Origin: Panax quinquefolius
Taxonomy: Eukaryota > Streptophyta > Magnoliopsida > Apiales > Araliaceae
DNA: 64,000 bases
Direction: 5' to 3'
Assembly (NCBI GenBank): GCA_020205615.1
Contig: CM035151.1
Coordinates: forward strand, 17,710,322 to 17,774,321
Position 1 is the first letter of the stretch. The number at the start of each line of letters is the position of its first letter. The notes beneath the pieces were generated by a model. That model worked only from the letters and a program-made list of their open reading frames with translations, searched no databases and had not been told where the DNA came from. A program made the translations under genes and the position numbers. Positions 34,046 to 46,898 of this stretch are shown here, piece by piece.

Positions 34046-36347
34046 CAAAGACATCTTACTTCATCATCATTTCCTCTGCTTTCGGGCATGGCCTCCTTGG
34101 CCTACTTGAAGTAATTGAGCAACAAAGAGAAGCGATGAAAGTCCCGGTGGAGGCCGAAAGCTCGGGAGCTAAGGAATTGATGTGACAAAAGCCGATGGTG
34201 GCGGCGATAAGCGGGGACGATAATCGGACTACAGATGACAAAAGCGGGGTGGCGACGACGAGGCCGATCATGGAGCCGACAAAGATGATGCTGGCAAGAT
34301 GAGGGTAGAGTTATAAAGATGAGGGATGGGGATGATAACCGGACTGCAAATGACAAAGTTGATGGGGGTGAAGTTATAAAGATGAGGGATGGTTATGGAA
34401 AGGAGTTCGGCTGAGCCGAATAGAATGGAGAAGAGAGAAAGTGCTAAATTACAACTTATTAAAACACTCAATTAAATTAAAGGGATAAGAATACACTAAT
34501 TTTGTAAATAAAAATTACATATGCACTAGTTTGTAAATATTTTATGAGTCTTATTTATTGATGTAATTATTTTTAAAATGAGAAAATGTAATTGTCCCTA
34601 TTTATAATTACAACCACTCAAAGATTCTACCGGCTAAAGCCAAGAGTGCGGGACTTTAAAGGCCCACTAAAATTAATAAATTTTGGGCCCTCTAATATGT
34701 ATTTTTTATGTATATATACCCAAATAAAATAAAATGGAGTTAAAATCGCCACTTTAAATTTAAAGGCCTACAAAAAAATGACCCAATGAAATAGACCCAA
34801 ATTTCAATGACAGACTTAGTGATAATGTGATATCTAAATGATACTTTAGAAATATTGAAATAGTCGATTATTATATTTGGTATTCATTTGTATTTATGCT
34901 CTTTTATTTAAAAAAAATTCTTAATTTTTTTTATGTCTATCTTAATAGTAATTAGTAAAAGACCTCTTTTTTTTGTTGCTTTAAACCCTTAAAAACTCAG
35001 GTCTGCAACCACTGCTAAGAAATTCAACTCGATTATCTATACCTACAGCCCCACTATTCACTTGCACTTTCAATATCTATATTTAGTCTTATCTATATCT
35101 ATATTTATATTATAAAGCATGCATGGGAGGCGTCGTGATTTTGTCACTTTTTTTTCTCTTTTGGTCCTATAATTTTAGATATATTATTATTTTATCGTTT
35201 TTAGTTTATATTTTTTATTTAGTCTACCAAATTTATAATTTAAATTTAAATTTCATCCCAAATTTTATTCTACATTATTTATACACGCAACGCGTGTACC
35301 ACAGGAAGCTAGCTAGTACGTACCATATAAAATTTTTGAATTTCCAAATTTAATAAAACACAAGATCATATTTATTTACAAGATTAAAAAAAAGGATGAT
35401 ATTATTTAGTCCATCATTCTCTAGTCAACATGATTATCATTAGTGGCACACATGTTACGTGTGATTAGTGCGAAGATTAAATATAACATTTAATGAATAA
35501 AGTAAGAATATCAAAAAATAAATTATTGAAGATAAAGAAATTTGTTTTCCTAAACTTGTTGGGACAGAATTTGAAAGAGTGAGCAAAATTTATGACACAA
35601 TTATACTAAAAACTTAAACGGCTCCTGGAGCCGTTTTATTAATATAATAATATAGATGTAATATAATTTCTGTTCGGCATCATAAGGTGGGCTATGCATG
35701 CCTGCCTGCCTGCCTCGATAATGTATTAATACCCGGTTCACATCATTTCTACTGTCATTATGTTCCACCCCATGCATATAGTTTTGTAGGGCTGTCATCA
35801 TCTCGCACTATATAGAATTTCAATTTTTTTCTTATAAACCGTATAAAGCCAATTAAAGCGTAGTTTAAGTCCTTGTCACAAGATTTTTATCCTTTTCAGA
35901 TACAAGCAAAACATCATTTTCCGGTGCTACAATATGAAGAAGTAACTAGCTACGTACTTTAATCTATCTATATATAAGCTGCAATATTTCAAAACCAAGC
36001 AACCAAAAACTGCTCAACCTATGTGTATGTGCATTTATTTTTTACCAATTGATATAGACATATAGGTATTAGGTATATATGGATTTGATTCAAGAACTTC
36101 GATGCTAGACTTGCTAGTTGTAAGCCAAGAACTTCAATTCGATGCTAGACTTGCTAGTTGTGGCTTACAACTTTGAAGCTCTAAATGTTCGTCAATAGAT
36201 CTTAAAGTTTCTCTATATACATGGCTCATATATTTTACTTATTTTTTCTTTTTGTGAAGCAATCCAACTCTTATCGTAACACCTCCTTCCTAAATAAAAA
36301 AAAAGGTCACATGCAAAGTATAACAAATCTCAAAATAATTAATAGAG
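34046..36347. other. Intergenic DNA with a GC-richer patch
   Basis: 34050-34470 is GC-richer, with repeated GATGAGGG..GTTATAAAG and GGCGACGACG-type motifs and overlapping ORFs in two minus frames. I could not match it to a family; it may be a decayed gene fragment. The remainder is AT-rich. 36098-36167 holds a short two-copy repeat of GATGCTAGACTTGCTAGTTGT. Confidence 0.45.
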
Positions 36348-37932
36348 TGATGAGTGCATATTATTCATTTATTTTGATTTCTTTATGTTTAGTTTTATTG
36401 CATGTTTCATGTGTATATGAACTTATAATTAAGGTGTTTAATGATTTCAGAAAGAATTGGAGCTGAAATGAGGAAAAAGAGAAAATTGCAGGGTTTTTAG
36501 CATTAAGTTGGATGCATAGTCTTGGCTTGGGACTTGGATTTTATTGTAGAGCTCTTCCTTAACTTTCCGGAACATCTTGAGTCGTATCTCAATCGGAGTT
36601 CATATGAAAAAGTTATGATTTTTTTATCAGACGGAAGTTGAACCTCAAAGTTTGGAAGTTGCAATTTGCATAACAGTTACTTGAAGCCTGATTTCAACCT
36701 TGATACAGCTAGAATCTGTCAAATCTCAAAGAATTAAAGTTGTAGATTTTGTTGATATCGTTGTTTTGATAGGTAGCAGGCCCCGTAACTCCTCCTAGAT
36801 CAAAAGTTATGCTCGTTTTACCAATGAATATCGCAACAGGAAATGGAAATTCGCCTCAGCGAATTTAAGCGGAAAAATTAGAAAATCTTGAATTTTTGGA
36901 AAGTTTCTAAAAGCAGATTTCTACATGGAATTTGATTGATATTTCTATTAGATTTAGGATATCTTTAGACTGAGATTAATTTCCAAATTGGATTTTATTT
37001 CTTTATGGAAACTAGTTATGGTTTATAATTCCTTTTAAGATTTGAATTTCTAATTTCCATAGGATTTAAGATTTTGTCTAGCACTATAAATAGAGAATGA
37101 TAGTCAGGATTTTATTCATTCAATCATTTACTACATTCTCTCATCTACAACATTGGGGATTGAAGACATGAGTTAAGTTCTTTTTATTCAGTTCTAAAGG
37201 ATGTTGCCTTAATTAATGGTTAATTGAGTATTCATTATTTATTCCTTCTCACATGAAATTCATTCTTGATAATCTGATTTAATTTCTGAATGCTATTTGG
37301 CTTAACTGAATTGATTTTTGCAGAATTGAGTTGGTTAACGAATATCAGATGCTAGATCAAGGAATAATATTACGTGTATATGATTGTTCCTAATCACAAT
37401 TAGTAATTAGTAATACCTGATTGTGGACAAACTTTTGAGTATTGCTATGATTATCAAAAGACAAGTTAAACAATCCGAGCTTATGTGTTTGTTGCTTGGA
37501 ATAGTCTAATTCCCTAATTCTTAATGATACTGTTATATTAAATCTAGAGAGTTTGTTCTATGTTATGTAATGGTTAGAATCTTGTAAAGAGCTTATTTTA
37601 TTGAGTGACAATCTAAGGGGAGTTTCGGGTAGCAGAGTTTGTTGTTACCTAGGGCTATTAGTTTCATTGAAGGGTAAATATATAATGTTACACTATTAAT
37701 CTATTCTTGGAAAAAGGTGATACTGAACTGAAGAACTGAAACTTTTTATTCATTGTTTATTCTTATTAGTTTATTCTTGTTAATTAATTCAAAATCTCAT
37801 TTTCATTAGAAATCATAGGATAAATATAAAACAAATCACTCTCTCTAGGATCGATCCTTGCTTACTAGCTACTGTGCTAATTGTTTGAATTTGTAAAGTG
37901 AAAGTGAGGTTAATTTATGAGTGTAAACGACA
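36348..37932 (+). repeat. LTR-like unit 1 (about 1.58 kb)
   Basis: It begins TGATGAGTGCA and ends near GTAAACGACA, with a TATA box CTATAAATA at 37084-37092 followed by a leader-like stretch. It shares structure and stretches of sequence (GCATAACAGTTACTT..., AAAGTTGTAGAT) with the unit at 38556-40119. No matching target duplication was found, so the right end is approximate. Confidence 0.5.
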
Positions 37933-38550
37933 GCTCCCACAAAGCACTAATAATTTCAAAATATTAATTAGTTGGTAATCCATTAATGTCGAATTAAATA
38001 AAAAATTTCAAAAATTGGCAAAATAAACAAAACCTAAAATTAAATAAAACTAGGTGGTCAAATGTAACTCTCTTCACACGAAACCCTAAACCTCCCCTGC
38101 AAACCTGTTAAAGAAAAAACACAGCATAAGCTAATTAAATATTGTTCAGTACAGATATAGAGTACATAAATAATTAATGAATTGAAATAATTAACTAGCT
38201 CAATAAATTGAACCGAACTGAAACAAACAAGAATAACATAATGAAATGATATGTTGAATCAAAAAGGTTAGATGTTATTTCATACCAAGCTCAGAACAAA
38301 GTACAGAAATATACATTGCCACACATGTAAGTCAAATAATGCCATATAGACAATCAAAATAATGTCACAAGTAAGTCAAATAATATCACAGAAGCAATCT
38401 CACATCGAACTGTGCAATCCAGATTTTTGCAAAATCGAAAGGCGTGTTTAGCACAAATATCACCAATCAATAGAATAAAAAATTAGGGTCGACCCATACG
38501 CCTCCCATAACAAATTACCATATGGCCAACTCCCACCAGAGCACAAAATA
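37933..38550. other. Intergenic or repeat-derived DNA
   Basis: AT-rich, with repeated phrases such as GTCAAATAATGCCATATAGA and AGTCAAATAATATCACA. It may be part of an older LTR that was split by the solo LTR at 38556, but this is not established. Confidence 0.35.
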
Positions 38551-38555
38551 GAGAC

Positions 38556-40119
38556 TGATGAGTGGGTTTTATACCCATGAATTGAGTGCGTTTAAGCTTA
38601 ATATTTTGGTAGTTTTTAAGTGTTTGTGCTAATAATGTGTGTTTTACATTATTTTATAGGAATTGAGACAAAAGTTACTTGGATCGACGATTGGGGTTGC
38701 TAGATTCGCATTTTCAGCTTGCCATTTACATAACAGCCACTTCAGGGCTAATTTCATCATTGCTTCAGCCCTTATTTCGAAAAACTCAAAAAATAAAAGT
38801 TGTAGATCTACGTCTCTTCTTTCTGGAACATCTTGAATCATTGAAATAAAAAATCAGACGAATAAGTTATGGCCATTTTACAAAAAGACGTCAAAGTAGA
38901 AAATTTCCAAAAAGTGTCCTGCGTCGGGGCGCCCTAACCTAGGCTATTTGCGGCGCGGGGGAGCTGGGAGGCAGATTTCCAATGCCGTGAGCAGTGTCGG
39001 GGTGCTGGGTTCGGGCTAGATCAAGTTGAGACGTGTTTTTGGGCTAATTTTGATACTTTTTTTACTCTAAATTGGATTAGATTTCCTCCTAAGCTAGAAA
39101 TTGGACTTGTAACCTATAAATACATGATGTGAGGCATAGAATAGATAGTAGATTAGATTAGAGACACAGCAGATTAGATTTAAGTAAAATCCTAGTTCTT
39201 AATTAGTCATTGAAGATTGAAGCAACTTGAAAAACACTGAATATTCAAAGCAGGAGCGGAAAAGGAGTCTCAAGACTGATAACGTACAGATTCTATTCTC
39301 TTCTCTAATCTTACTTTTATCTTTTAATATCTATTCAGTTGTGGATTCTTAATTTTAATTCAATAACAATGGACTAAATTCTTGTTTAAGATTACAATGG
39401 ATCTTATTGCATAGCTTATTTTAGTATGCTTCTTTATTAATTACTTTGATCTATTCTATGGATTGTCTATTATGATTGCGTATAATTGTTTAATTGTCTA
39501 GCTAACAATTATCATGATAATTTATATGAATTTTGGAGATGAAATATAAATTCATCATAATAGTATGTGATTGTGTTTTTTGCATGGTGTTGGAATTCAT
39601 GATTTGTGTTTAGGATAGGGATATGTTTTTACGTCGCATGTATATCTAATAAGGAAACACGTGCTTTAAATCCTCTTTAATTATAATTCACATAGGAATA
39701 TAATGAATTAGTTAATTAGGGTGTTTGATTCAACACTATCAACTGTGGATTTGAATTGATATGTTTGTAATGCATCTGACGGTGGTTATAAATACTAATG
39801 AGTTCCTGATTAACAGTCTAGAATAGTGAGCATAATTAATAAGAAGTGTGTTGATCTAAATGAAGAAATAAGTAAAATTGTAATCTTAAATCTCCATAAT
39901 CTGATTCTAAACTAGTGGTAATTAGGATTTAGTTGTATTAATTATTTTAATTCAAAAATCTTAAATCAATTGTTTAAATAAAATTGATTTGGTTAAGAGT
40001 TAGTACTTAGTAATTTTTATTAAATAATTCCTCGTGAGAACGATACTTTTTTTTATCACTTTATTACTTGTTGACTGTGTATACTTACACGTAATTATTG
40101 ATTGCGAAATATCTCAACA
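38556..40119 (+). mobile_element. Solo LTR with 5-bp TSD
   Basis: It starts TGATGAGTGGG and ends ATCTCAACA (TG...CA). It is flanked on both sides by GAGAC (38551-38555 and 40120-40124). TATA box CTATAAATA at 39114-39122 gives plus orientation. No internal retroelement domains are present, so this is the product of LTR-LTR recombination. It contains a GC-rich patch near 38920-39000. Confidence 0.82.
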
Positions 40120-40124
40120 GAGAC

Positions 40125-42456
40125 GTCGTGGACTGATCACACCGTCAGGGAAGGTGTCATATCTCGGTGCCAAAAGGATGTGTCTGTGGTACCCCCATAG
40201 GTTATTATAACTCAAATATACCCTATCGCATATTCTACAAAAATATGATGTCACAACACATGCGACATAATATCAACAAAAGGATTCTAAATGTACATAT
40301 TGAACCAAATCAAATCCTAGACAAAATACCTCCAAAGTAATGTAGCAATATGCATTGCTTTATAAAGATCAATAAAGTTCTATACATGAATAAAAAATTC
40401 AAAAGATTACAAAATATGAAGTTGGGAACATCTAGACCAAACCGAAGCAAAATAATGATTTGATTAGAAACGAAATAATTAAGCGAGTACAAAATTCTGA
40501 AAGATTAGCAATACAAACAAATCAACATAATGAAGTAACGCTGAAAAAATATGGAATATGTTCAAATTATAATAGAAGGAAAAAAGAGTTCAAATTACAT
40601 AATAAATTTAGGGTATCAAAAATCAAACTTCTATTCAAGAGTGCTAACAAAATTATAAGAAAAATGTAACGAATGATGAGATATCACGAGATATAAAGAA
40701 TCAATAATCAAAGGAGCGGAGTATGGAATTCGTACCTGATACTTAAAACCACTTATAGCACACTCTACAAAATCTTACCCTCAAATATCAACTATATCAA
40801 ATACAAAATATTATTCACTTCTAAACATATTCACCTCGAATTAAATATAATCCAAACTAATAATTCCATAATAATTCGTAATATATTCCAGGTGCCTTTA
40901 ATTATTGCCTTAGATCACTATTAATATTTCAAAACATAAAACTCAATAACAAAACTTAAAAAACCTTAAACCCCCAATATGACAAATTATTCTTAAGACG
41001 TATGTCCATTATTCTGGTCTTATACCCATTAACTAAAATTTATTTGTCAAATTAATTAATTTAAACAGAAATTGGACCTCAAATACTCCCATTTAGTCTC
41101 AAGAATCACCTATATCAAATTTAAAATCATTAAGTTATACATTTTTAAATATTAGAACTCAAAGCTAAAAATCTGCTTGAAAAATCCCAGACCAACCATG
41201 CACTTCTTAAAATTCATAACAAATCATACACGTTAATCTTTAATGGTTCGAAATTGGTGAACATATTCTCAGCTTATATATATATATATAACATATCCAG
41301 ATATTATAACAATTCAACAGTCAGATTAGATATAACATACGCAATATTCCTTTTGATATAGAAACTGATTTTCAGATTTTTAACGTTTACATTCAATCAA
41401 ATTATATTTATTTATATAAATTTATTCCTCTTTCCAATTATCATGATTTTTAATTACAAATTATAATATTATATATTCAAAACATATAATTGTGCGTGTA
41501 AGTATTTTACTCAAAAATTCAACTAATCAAATTATAATAGGATTAGGGTTACACCCCACTCTTTAAATATTAATTGAAAATAATATAGGAGTTACAAAAA
41601 CCCTAATAGACTCCTCAATTTTAATTAATTCAATTATTAAATTATTTACTAAAATAATTTAACTTTTCAAGCGAAAAAAAATAGTTACTTGTCTTTTCTA
41701 ATTGAATTATATTTTAAAAAAATTAATATTTAATTATTAGCGAAAATTCGAATTATTAAACTTATCTAGATTGTATTTGACTTGACTGTGATATGTGATG
41801 ACTGAAGATAAACGAGCAAACGAAAAAAAGAAAAAAAGAAAAAAAGAAAAAATAGAAAAAAATGAATAAATAATTGGTGACCTCTATATATCGATGTAGC
41901 AAAAAGAAAGCTCGCTAGGGTCAAAGTAACAGTAGCATTCAATTGAGAAGAAGATTTCTTGTATTTCTTTCGTTATTTTATCTTCGGTATTAATTTCTTC
42001 TAATTTTCTTCTTTAACAAGTTTCATGTACAGAAGCGGAACGGGTCATATGACCCCACTCTAGAATTGTTGGGGTTTTTTGTTTTCTTTTTCCTTTCCTT
42101 TTTTTTTAATGTATTTTCTTTTTTCTTTTATTTTTGCTTTATCGTCAAAATGAGGGGGAAAAATAGTAACAATTCTCTCTGTAAACTAATATAAAAAATT
42201 TAAAAAATAAAATAATTTTTTTTGAATCTTACTATAGTGACCATGAGTTCACCATAGTTCTATCCTATCAAAATTATTAAATCTCACTTCTTCTATTTTT
42301 TATTCTTTTTTGCTGCTGGAATTCATTCTTTCAAGCTAATTAATCCCATGAACCACAATATAAGGTTTTGAATATATAATATTATAATTTATAATTTATC
42401 TATAAAAGTAACTAAAAATTTCAAAGTCTGATTAATAGTCTCATAGTTCAGAAAAA

Positions 42457-42494
<38 letters not shown>

Positions 42495-43116
42495 TTAAAG
42501 CCATTAGACTCATGATTCAAAAGTTGATAAGGGTTGAAATAAGATGTTGTGAAATATTATAATTGGACAAAATAAATTTAAAAAAAGCACTCTAAACGTT
42601 AATAAATAATTTTTTGTACTGATTTATTTTAATCTCCTACTAAAAATATTCTGATTCTGCCACTGTTCACGTATAAGAAATTTTATACCACACAAAGCTC
42701 AAGTTCTAAGGAAATACTTTTGAAGACAGAGTGTGTCAATCAGGAGTATATATCGATCTCCATAATATCTTGAGCATTATACGTAGAAAGTTCAACTCGT
42801 TTATAAAGTCAAATAGATAAATTAATTAATTAATTAAGAATAATAATATTAATATATATTACAATTTTATGCCAATTTTTAAATTATGAATTATGTGAAT
42901 AATTATAATTGATAATATTTTAATGAGATATTTGATATAGTAGACTAATTTTATAATTCTATTAAATTCTATATATCAATTTACATTACAATCATAATTT
43001 AACATAAACTCTCGAAATACATAGTTTAACTCATTAATTATATATGAACTGCAATGTTTAACAAAGGTTCACTAATATCGCCTCAAGACATATATAACTC
43101 ATTTTTAGGAGAGGAG

Positions 43117-43162
<46 letters not shown>

Positions 43163-43841
43163 TTGATAATCCCTATTAATTACCTAGTTAAGATAGAGAA
43201 ATTTCTACAAATGATTACAAACAAGATAGCCTTCGTTTTTGGTCCTTATTTTCTACACCTGTTGACAAGAGACGTCATAAAGTCCAAAGCAGCAGTATTA
43301 CGTTATTATTAATTAGCAGTAGTAGTAATTACAACAGCAGACACTAGAAAACCTACATCATATAGTATACTTTAACAGGAAGTTATCCACTCCTAATCCC
43401 ATTACTTTTCATGATATTTCAAAACTTAAAGAATTATTCTATAAATTTGCTTGAGAAATGAAAGTTAAAATTCCTATTACTTTTGCCTGGCTTCTTGTTC
43501 TTTCCTAAGGGTTTTTTCTTCATCAATGCTTTCATATATATTCTTGGTAATAAACTAAAAACTTTAAAATTTTAAAAGATGTAAAAAGTTTTTCATTCTT
43601 AAAAGAGTTGCAAAAATGATTACATAATTAGTGATATTAGCCATCGAAAAGTTATATAATAAACTTGGTTTGATCACTAGAAACCATGAAACTAAATTCA
43701 TCAATTAATGTTATGGAGTATTTATACGATGAAAGAACAACATAAACATGATAAATGGAATATTTTTCATTTAAATTCTATATAATAATCAAACATCATT
43801 TATACCCAAACAAATAGCTAGCTCGTTCAGATTGGGTGCAC
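40125..43841. other. AT-rich 3' flank of the zinc-finger gene
   Basis: No supportable gene. Contains GAAAAAAA repeats (41820-41860), (TA)n tracts at about 42461-42487 and 43121-43160, and long AT-rich stretches. The first 1.8 kb could be remnants of an older repeat. Confidence 0.5.
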
Positions 43842-43843
43842 CT

Positions 43844-44443
43844 TTACGGATCATATCCGAGACGAAGCTCCAAATCCACTTCATGTTCAATCCCATCTTC
43901 TCTTACATTTGTATTCTTCCCTTTAGCATCTTCCATATGTGAAGAACCAACTTCCAAACTCAAATTTGCGCCCAAATGATCCTCATGCAGCCCAAAATTC
44001 TCCACGTGACGAGTACTAATCAAATCAGATTGATAGTATGCATGTGGAGGATAATTAGGGTTTGAATTTGATGCCGGATAATAAAACTGTTGATAATTCA
44101 TCCGTGCCCCCAAAGTGGCATGTGCATGATAGTGTGCTTGTTCATTAGAAATTGGTGCAAAATACCTGGAGGAACTCATGTAGTCTTCATTAAATGACTT
44201 ATTCGTCGAAAATGAAGTAGTTTGAGTAATTTTTGGCTTGGCCTTCGCCTTGACCTTGGCCTTATCTTTTCTATGTATATTCATGTGACCTCCAAGAGCT
44301 TGCGCGTTTGTGAAGCCTCGCCTGCAAAAACTGCACTCGTAGGAGCGGCCTGTGCCGGTGTTGTCATTGAGTTTCTCCGGTGAATTCTGCTCGTTTTCGT
44401 CGCTAGAAGCTTCGGAAGAATTCCCATGTTTGCTATAATCCAT
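43844..44443 (-). CDS. TAC1/SUPERMAN-like single C2H2 zinc-finger EAR repressor
   Basis: Complete single-exon 199-aa gene. One C2H2 finger spans residues 35-58 ([20 protein letters not shown]), with Cys37, Cys40, His53 and His57 as zinc ligands and the plant-specific QALGGH helix that reads DNA. A Lys/Arg-rich run at 58-72 ([13 protein letters not shown]) could be a nuclear signal. The middle is rich in Ser/Tyr/Asn/His. The C-terminus has LSLEVG and ends [10 protein letters not shown], an EAR motif (LELRL, 191-195) for TOPLESS-type co-repression. The acidic, Ser-rich N-terminus and the finger resemble TELOMERASE ACTIVATOR1 and related RABBIT EARS/SUPERMAN proteins, so a nuclear repressor controlling growth or organ development is likely (inference). 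The start is the first ATG of the open frame. The partial gene at 1-78 is its paralogue. Confidence 0.93.
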   Translation of the reverse strand: MDYSKHGNSSEASSDENEQNSPEKLNDNTGTGRSYECSFCRRGFTNAQALGGHMNIHRKDKAKVKAKAKPKITQTTSFSTNKSFNEDYMSSSRYFAPISNEQAHYHAHATLGARMNYQQFYYPASNSNPNYPPHAYYQSDLISTRHVENFGLHEDHLGANLSLEVGSSHMEDAKGKNTNVREDGIEHEVDLELRLGYDP

Positions 44444-44600
44444 GTATATATATGTATTTGATGATCAGTATATACCTCTTAATGAGAAACAGTTTGAAGA
44501 ACTTTTTAGGTTGAAAAAAACAAGGGAAAATGTATGAGAGATATGATGATAGAAATTAGGGTTGACGAAGTGAGAAAGTGAGAGATACTAGAAATTAAAT

Positions 44601-44611
44601 TGTTTTATAGG
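44601..44611 (-). promoter_or_regulatory. Candidate TATA box of the zinc-finger gene
   Basis: CCTATAAAACA on the minus strand, about 160 bp upstream of the ATG, which would give a 5' UTR of about 130 nt. A second TA-rich candidate (CATATATACC) lies about 30 bp further upstream. Confidence 0.45.
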
Positions 44612-44826
44612 CTGAAAGCTGTGTTATGATGAGGTATATATGAGATATAATAGTGACAACTACTTGATATATATAAGTGTTTTTCTATTAGGAAAAAAAG
44701 TGTTGGAGTTTGGTGATGATAAGTAGCCTTATTTTAGCCGGCTTGGAAACTATCTTCTCCCATTTTTTAATTCTCTTTTTCTCTCCCTATATCACCCTCA
44801 AGGGACTTACAAGTTAATAACTACAA

Positions 44827-44884
<58 letters not shown>

Positions 44885-45079
44885 AGTACAATTTCAACTT
44901 GAAAACGGACAACAGCTTCTGACAAGAAAATTAATTGTCCAATTGAAGTAATTGGTTCCAATGCTGGGATATAGTCTTTGATCCATGTCTTGTTTTACAA
45001 GTATTTTCTAGCTTGTTCCCCAATTAAGTGGGAAAATGAGAATTCATTAATTCAATGATAATCATCAAGTATATATATA
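44612..45079. other. Upstream region of the zinc-finger gene
   Basis: Contains a 54-base (TA)n run at 44829-44882 within 400 bp of the probable start of transcription; otherwise AT-rich with no element recognised. Confidence 0.55.
44829..44882. repeat. (TA)n microsatellite
   Basis: Uninterrupted AT dinucleotides, among the longest in the window; likely length-polymorphic. Confidence 0.92.
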
Positions 45080-45565
45080 CTCCTTCCGTCCTTAATTATT
45101 TGACGTTTTAAAGGTGGACACAAAAATTAAGATAATGATTGAAAAATATTAAATATAGTATTCAATTGTCTATAATACCCTTAAATCTTTTGTTGGGATA
45201 AGGAGAAAGTGTGTGTTTAAAGTATCAAAAAATAGGTAGGGATTGAAGAGTAATTTTGGAAAAATTATTAATTCTCCTAGATTTGAACAAATGTCAAATA
45301 ATTAGTGACAAATGAAAAACTCTAAAACATAAAATAATTGATCCCAAAACAGTTTGCTTAAATCAAGCATAGCATTAAGTTTGGTCTCAAAAAACACACC
45401 GCACCAACATCTTAACGCACCAAACACTAGGACAATTGTAAATTTTAATTAGTCTTTAACATTACCTAATGAAAAGAGAAAGAAAATTGTACGTGTCATA
45501 TGAATTTTAAAAAAAATAGAAAGTTAACAAAAAAAGTTAAGACTCTTTCCTGGAAGGAGGGATAG
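45080..45565. mobile_element. Stowaway-like MITE (tentative)
   Basis: Left end TA-CTCCTTCCGTCC resembles the Stowaway terminus CTCCCTCCGTCC. The right end GGAAGGAGGGATAG-TA is its degenerate complement, with TA on both sides. A subterminal TTAATTATTTGAC / GTCAAATAATTA pair supports an inverted arrangement. It is noncoding. It lies upstream of the zinc-finger gene and may influence its promoter. Confidence 0.45.
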
Positions 45566-46604
45566 TATAAATGAAAGCATATTTGTAGGTAGATGAAAAT
45601 AAATTGGTTATTGAGAGAATTAAGTTATACATCTTAATTACATGTATGGTAATGGTATCATACCTATCAGCTTAATTTGATATATTCTTGACATGTGATA
45701 TACCTATTCATAATATCATAACTCCGCGTAAAGAAAAGGTAGTCGTCCTAGCTAGCTATATTAATTATAGAATAGAGATGGATCCATTCATAGAGTTAAT
45801 TATATTATAGGCATGAACAGATGCAGCTAGCAATTGAGAAAGAAAACCATGCATCATTATCAAATTTATCATATCCATCAACTTTTTTTGGATCTCCTAT
45901 ATATTCGAATAGCTACATTTACAAAAGAGGAATAGAAAAAACAAAGAAATCGCACATGGTCATTCATGAGTTTTATAAATTAATTAATTGATCCCTTAAT
46001 CCCTTACAAAAATTAAGCACAATGTTCTTTATATATAGACTTGGTCATTAATAATGTAGAAACTATATATGGTTCTACAATTGGATGTTTTAATTATATT
46101 ACAAATATATATTCTTGTTAATCTATGATCTCATTAATTTCGTTAAGCAAGATTTATATAACTCCAACTAAACAACTGGAGTGTTTGTACGTGTGGGAGA
46201 GACAGAAAGAGAAATAGAAAGCAGTTCAAAAAAATGATATTGAATTGAAATGCACTGCTTTATAACATAGCATATTGTTAGTACAATTTGTTTTTTTAGT
46301 TTGTAATTTCATATCATATAGACTATATACCATGTCTTGTAGTTTGATAATGCATTAGCTGGTTCTGTTTACATCAAAGACGGACAAAATAACGCGGTCC
46401 AATTACGAGGATCATACAATTTCCTCGAGGCCCTTGATCAGTACTTGGACCATTTCCTAATTTAGAAAAAATGAAATTTGTACGCAAAAGAATTAAGGCC
46501 GTCATTAATGTTTAATTCTGTGAGTTATTGAAATTCCTTAAGAACAAAGAAAAATTGTTGACAAATGGAAGTAGAGCATCAATGACAATAACAGGACTAG
46601 TACT
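45566..46604. other. AT-rich intergenic DNA
   Basis: I see no gene, RNA or bounded repeat here. Confidence 0.5.
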
Positions 46605-46626
46605 TATATATATATATATATACACA

Positions 46627-46846
46627 CGGAACGGATCCAAACTATATCTCTTAAATAGCATATTCTACGTTGTTTTGATGATTTTTTAAAAAAAAAAATT
46701 GGGCTGCGGGTGGTATTTTTGTAAATAAAAGAAAAGTAATTAAGTTGGAACTCTCTCTTTTAATATTATTTTATTTTTTAAAAAAATCATCAAAACAACG
46801 TAGTTTTAATAAAGATATGTTATTTAAGAGAGGTGTTATTTAGATC

Positions 46847-46850
<4 letters not shown>
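46627..46850. mobile_element. Small foldback MITE between (TA)n tracts
   Basis: Left arm TCTCTTAAATAGCATAT...CTACGTTGTTTTGATGATTTTTTA is mirrored by the right arm TAAAAAAATCATCAAAACAACGTAG...ATATGTTATTTAAGAGA. The core is AT-rich with a short GGGCTGCGGG. (TA)n tracts lie on both sides (46605-46621 and 46851-46894). Confidence 0.7.

Positions 46851-46894
<44 letters not shown>
46851..46894. repeat. (TA)n microsatellite
   Basis: Separates the small foldback element from the large palindrome. Confidence 0.9.

Positions 46895-46898
<4 letters not shown>

Noticed and set aside
34050..34471. Overlapping minus-strand ORFs that look like a hydrophobic protein
   Set aside because: Built from short GC-rich repeats with no recognised domain, and frames overlap; could be a decayed gene but no family can be named.
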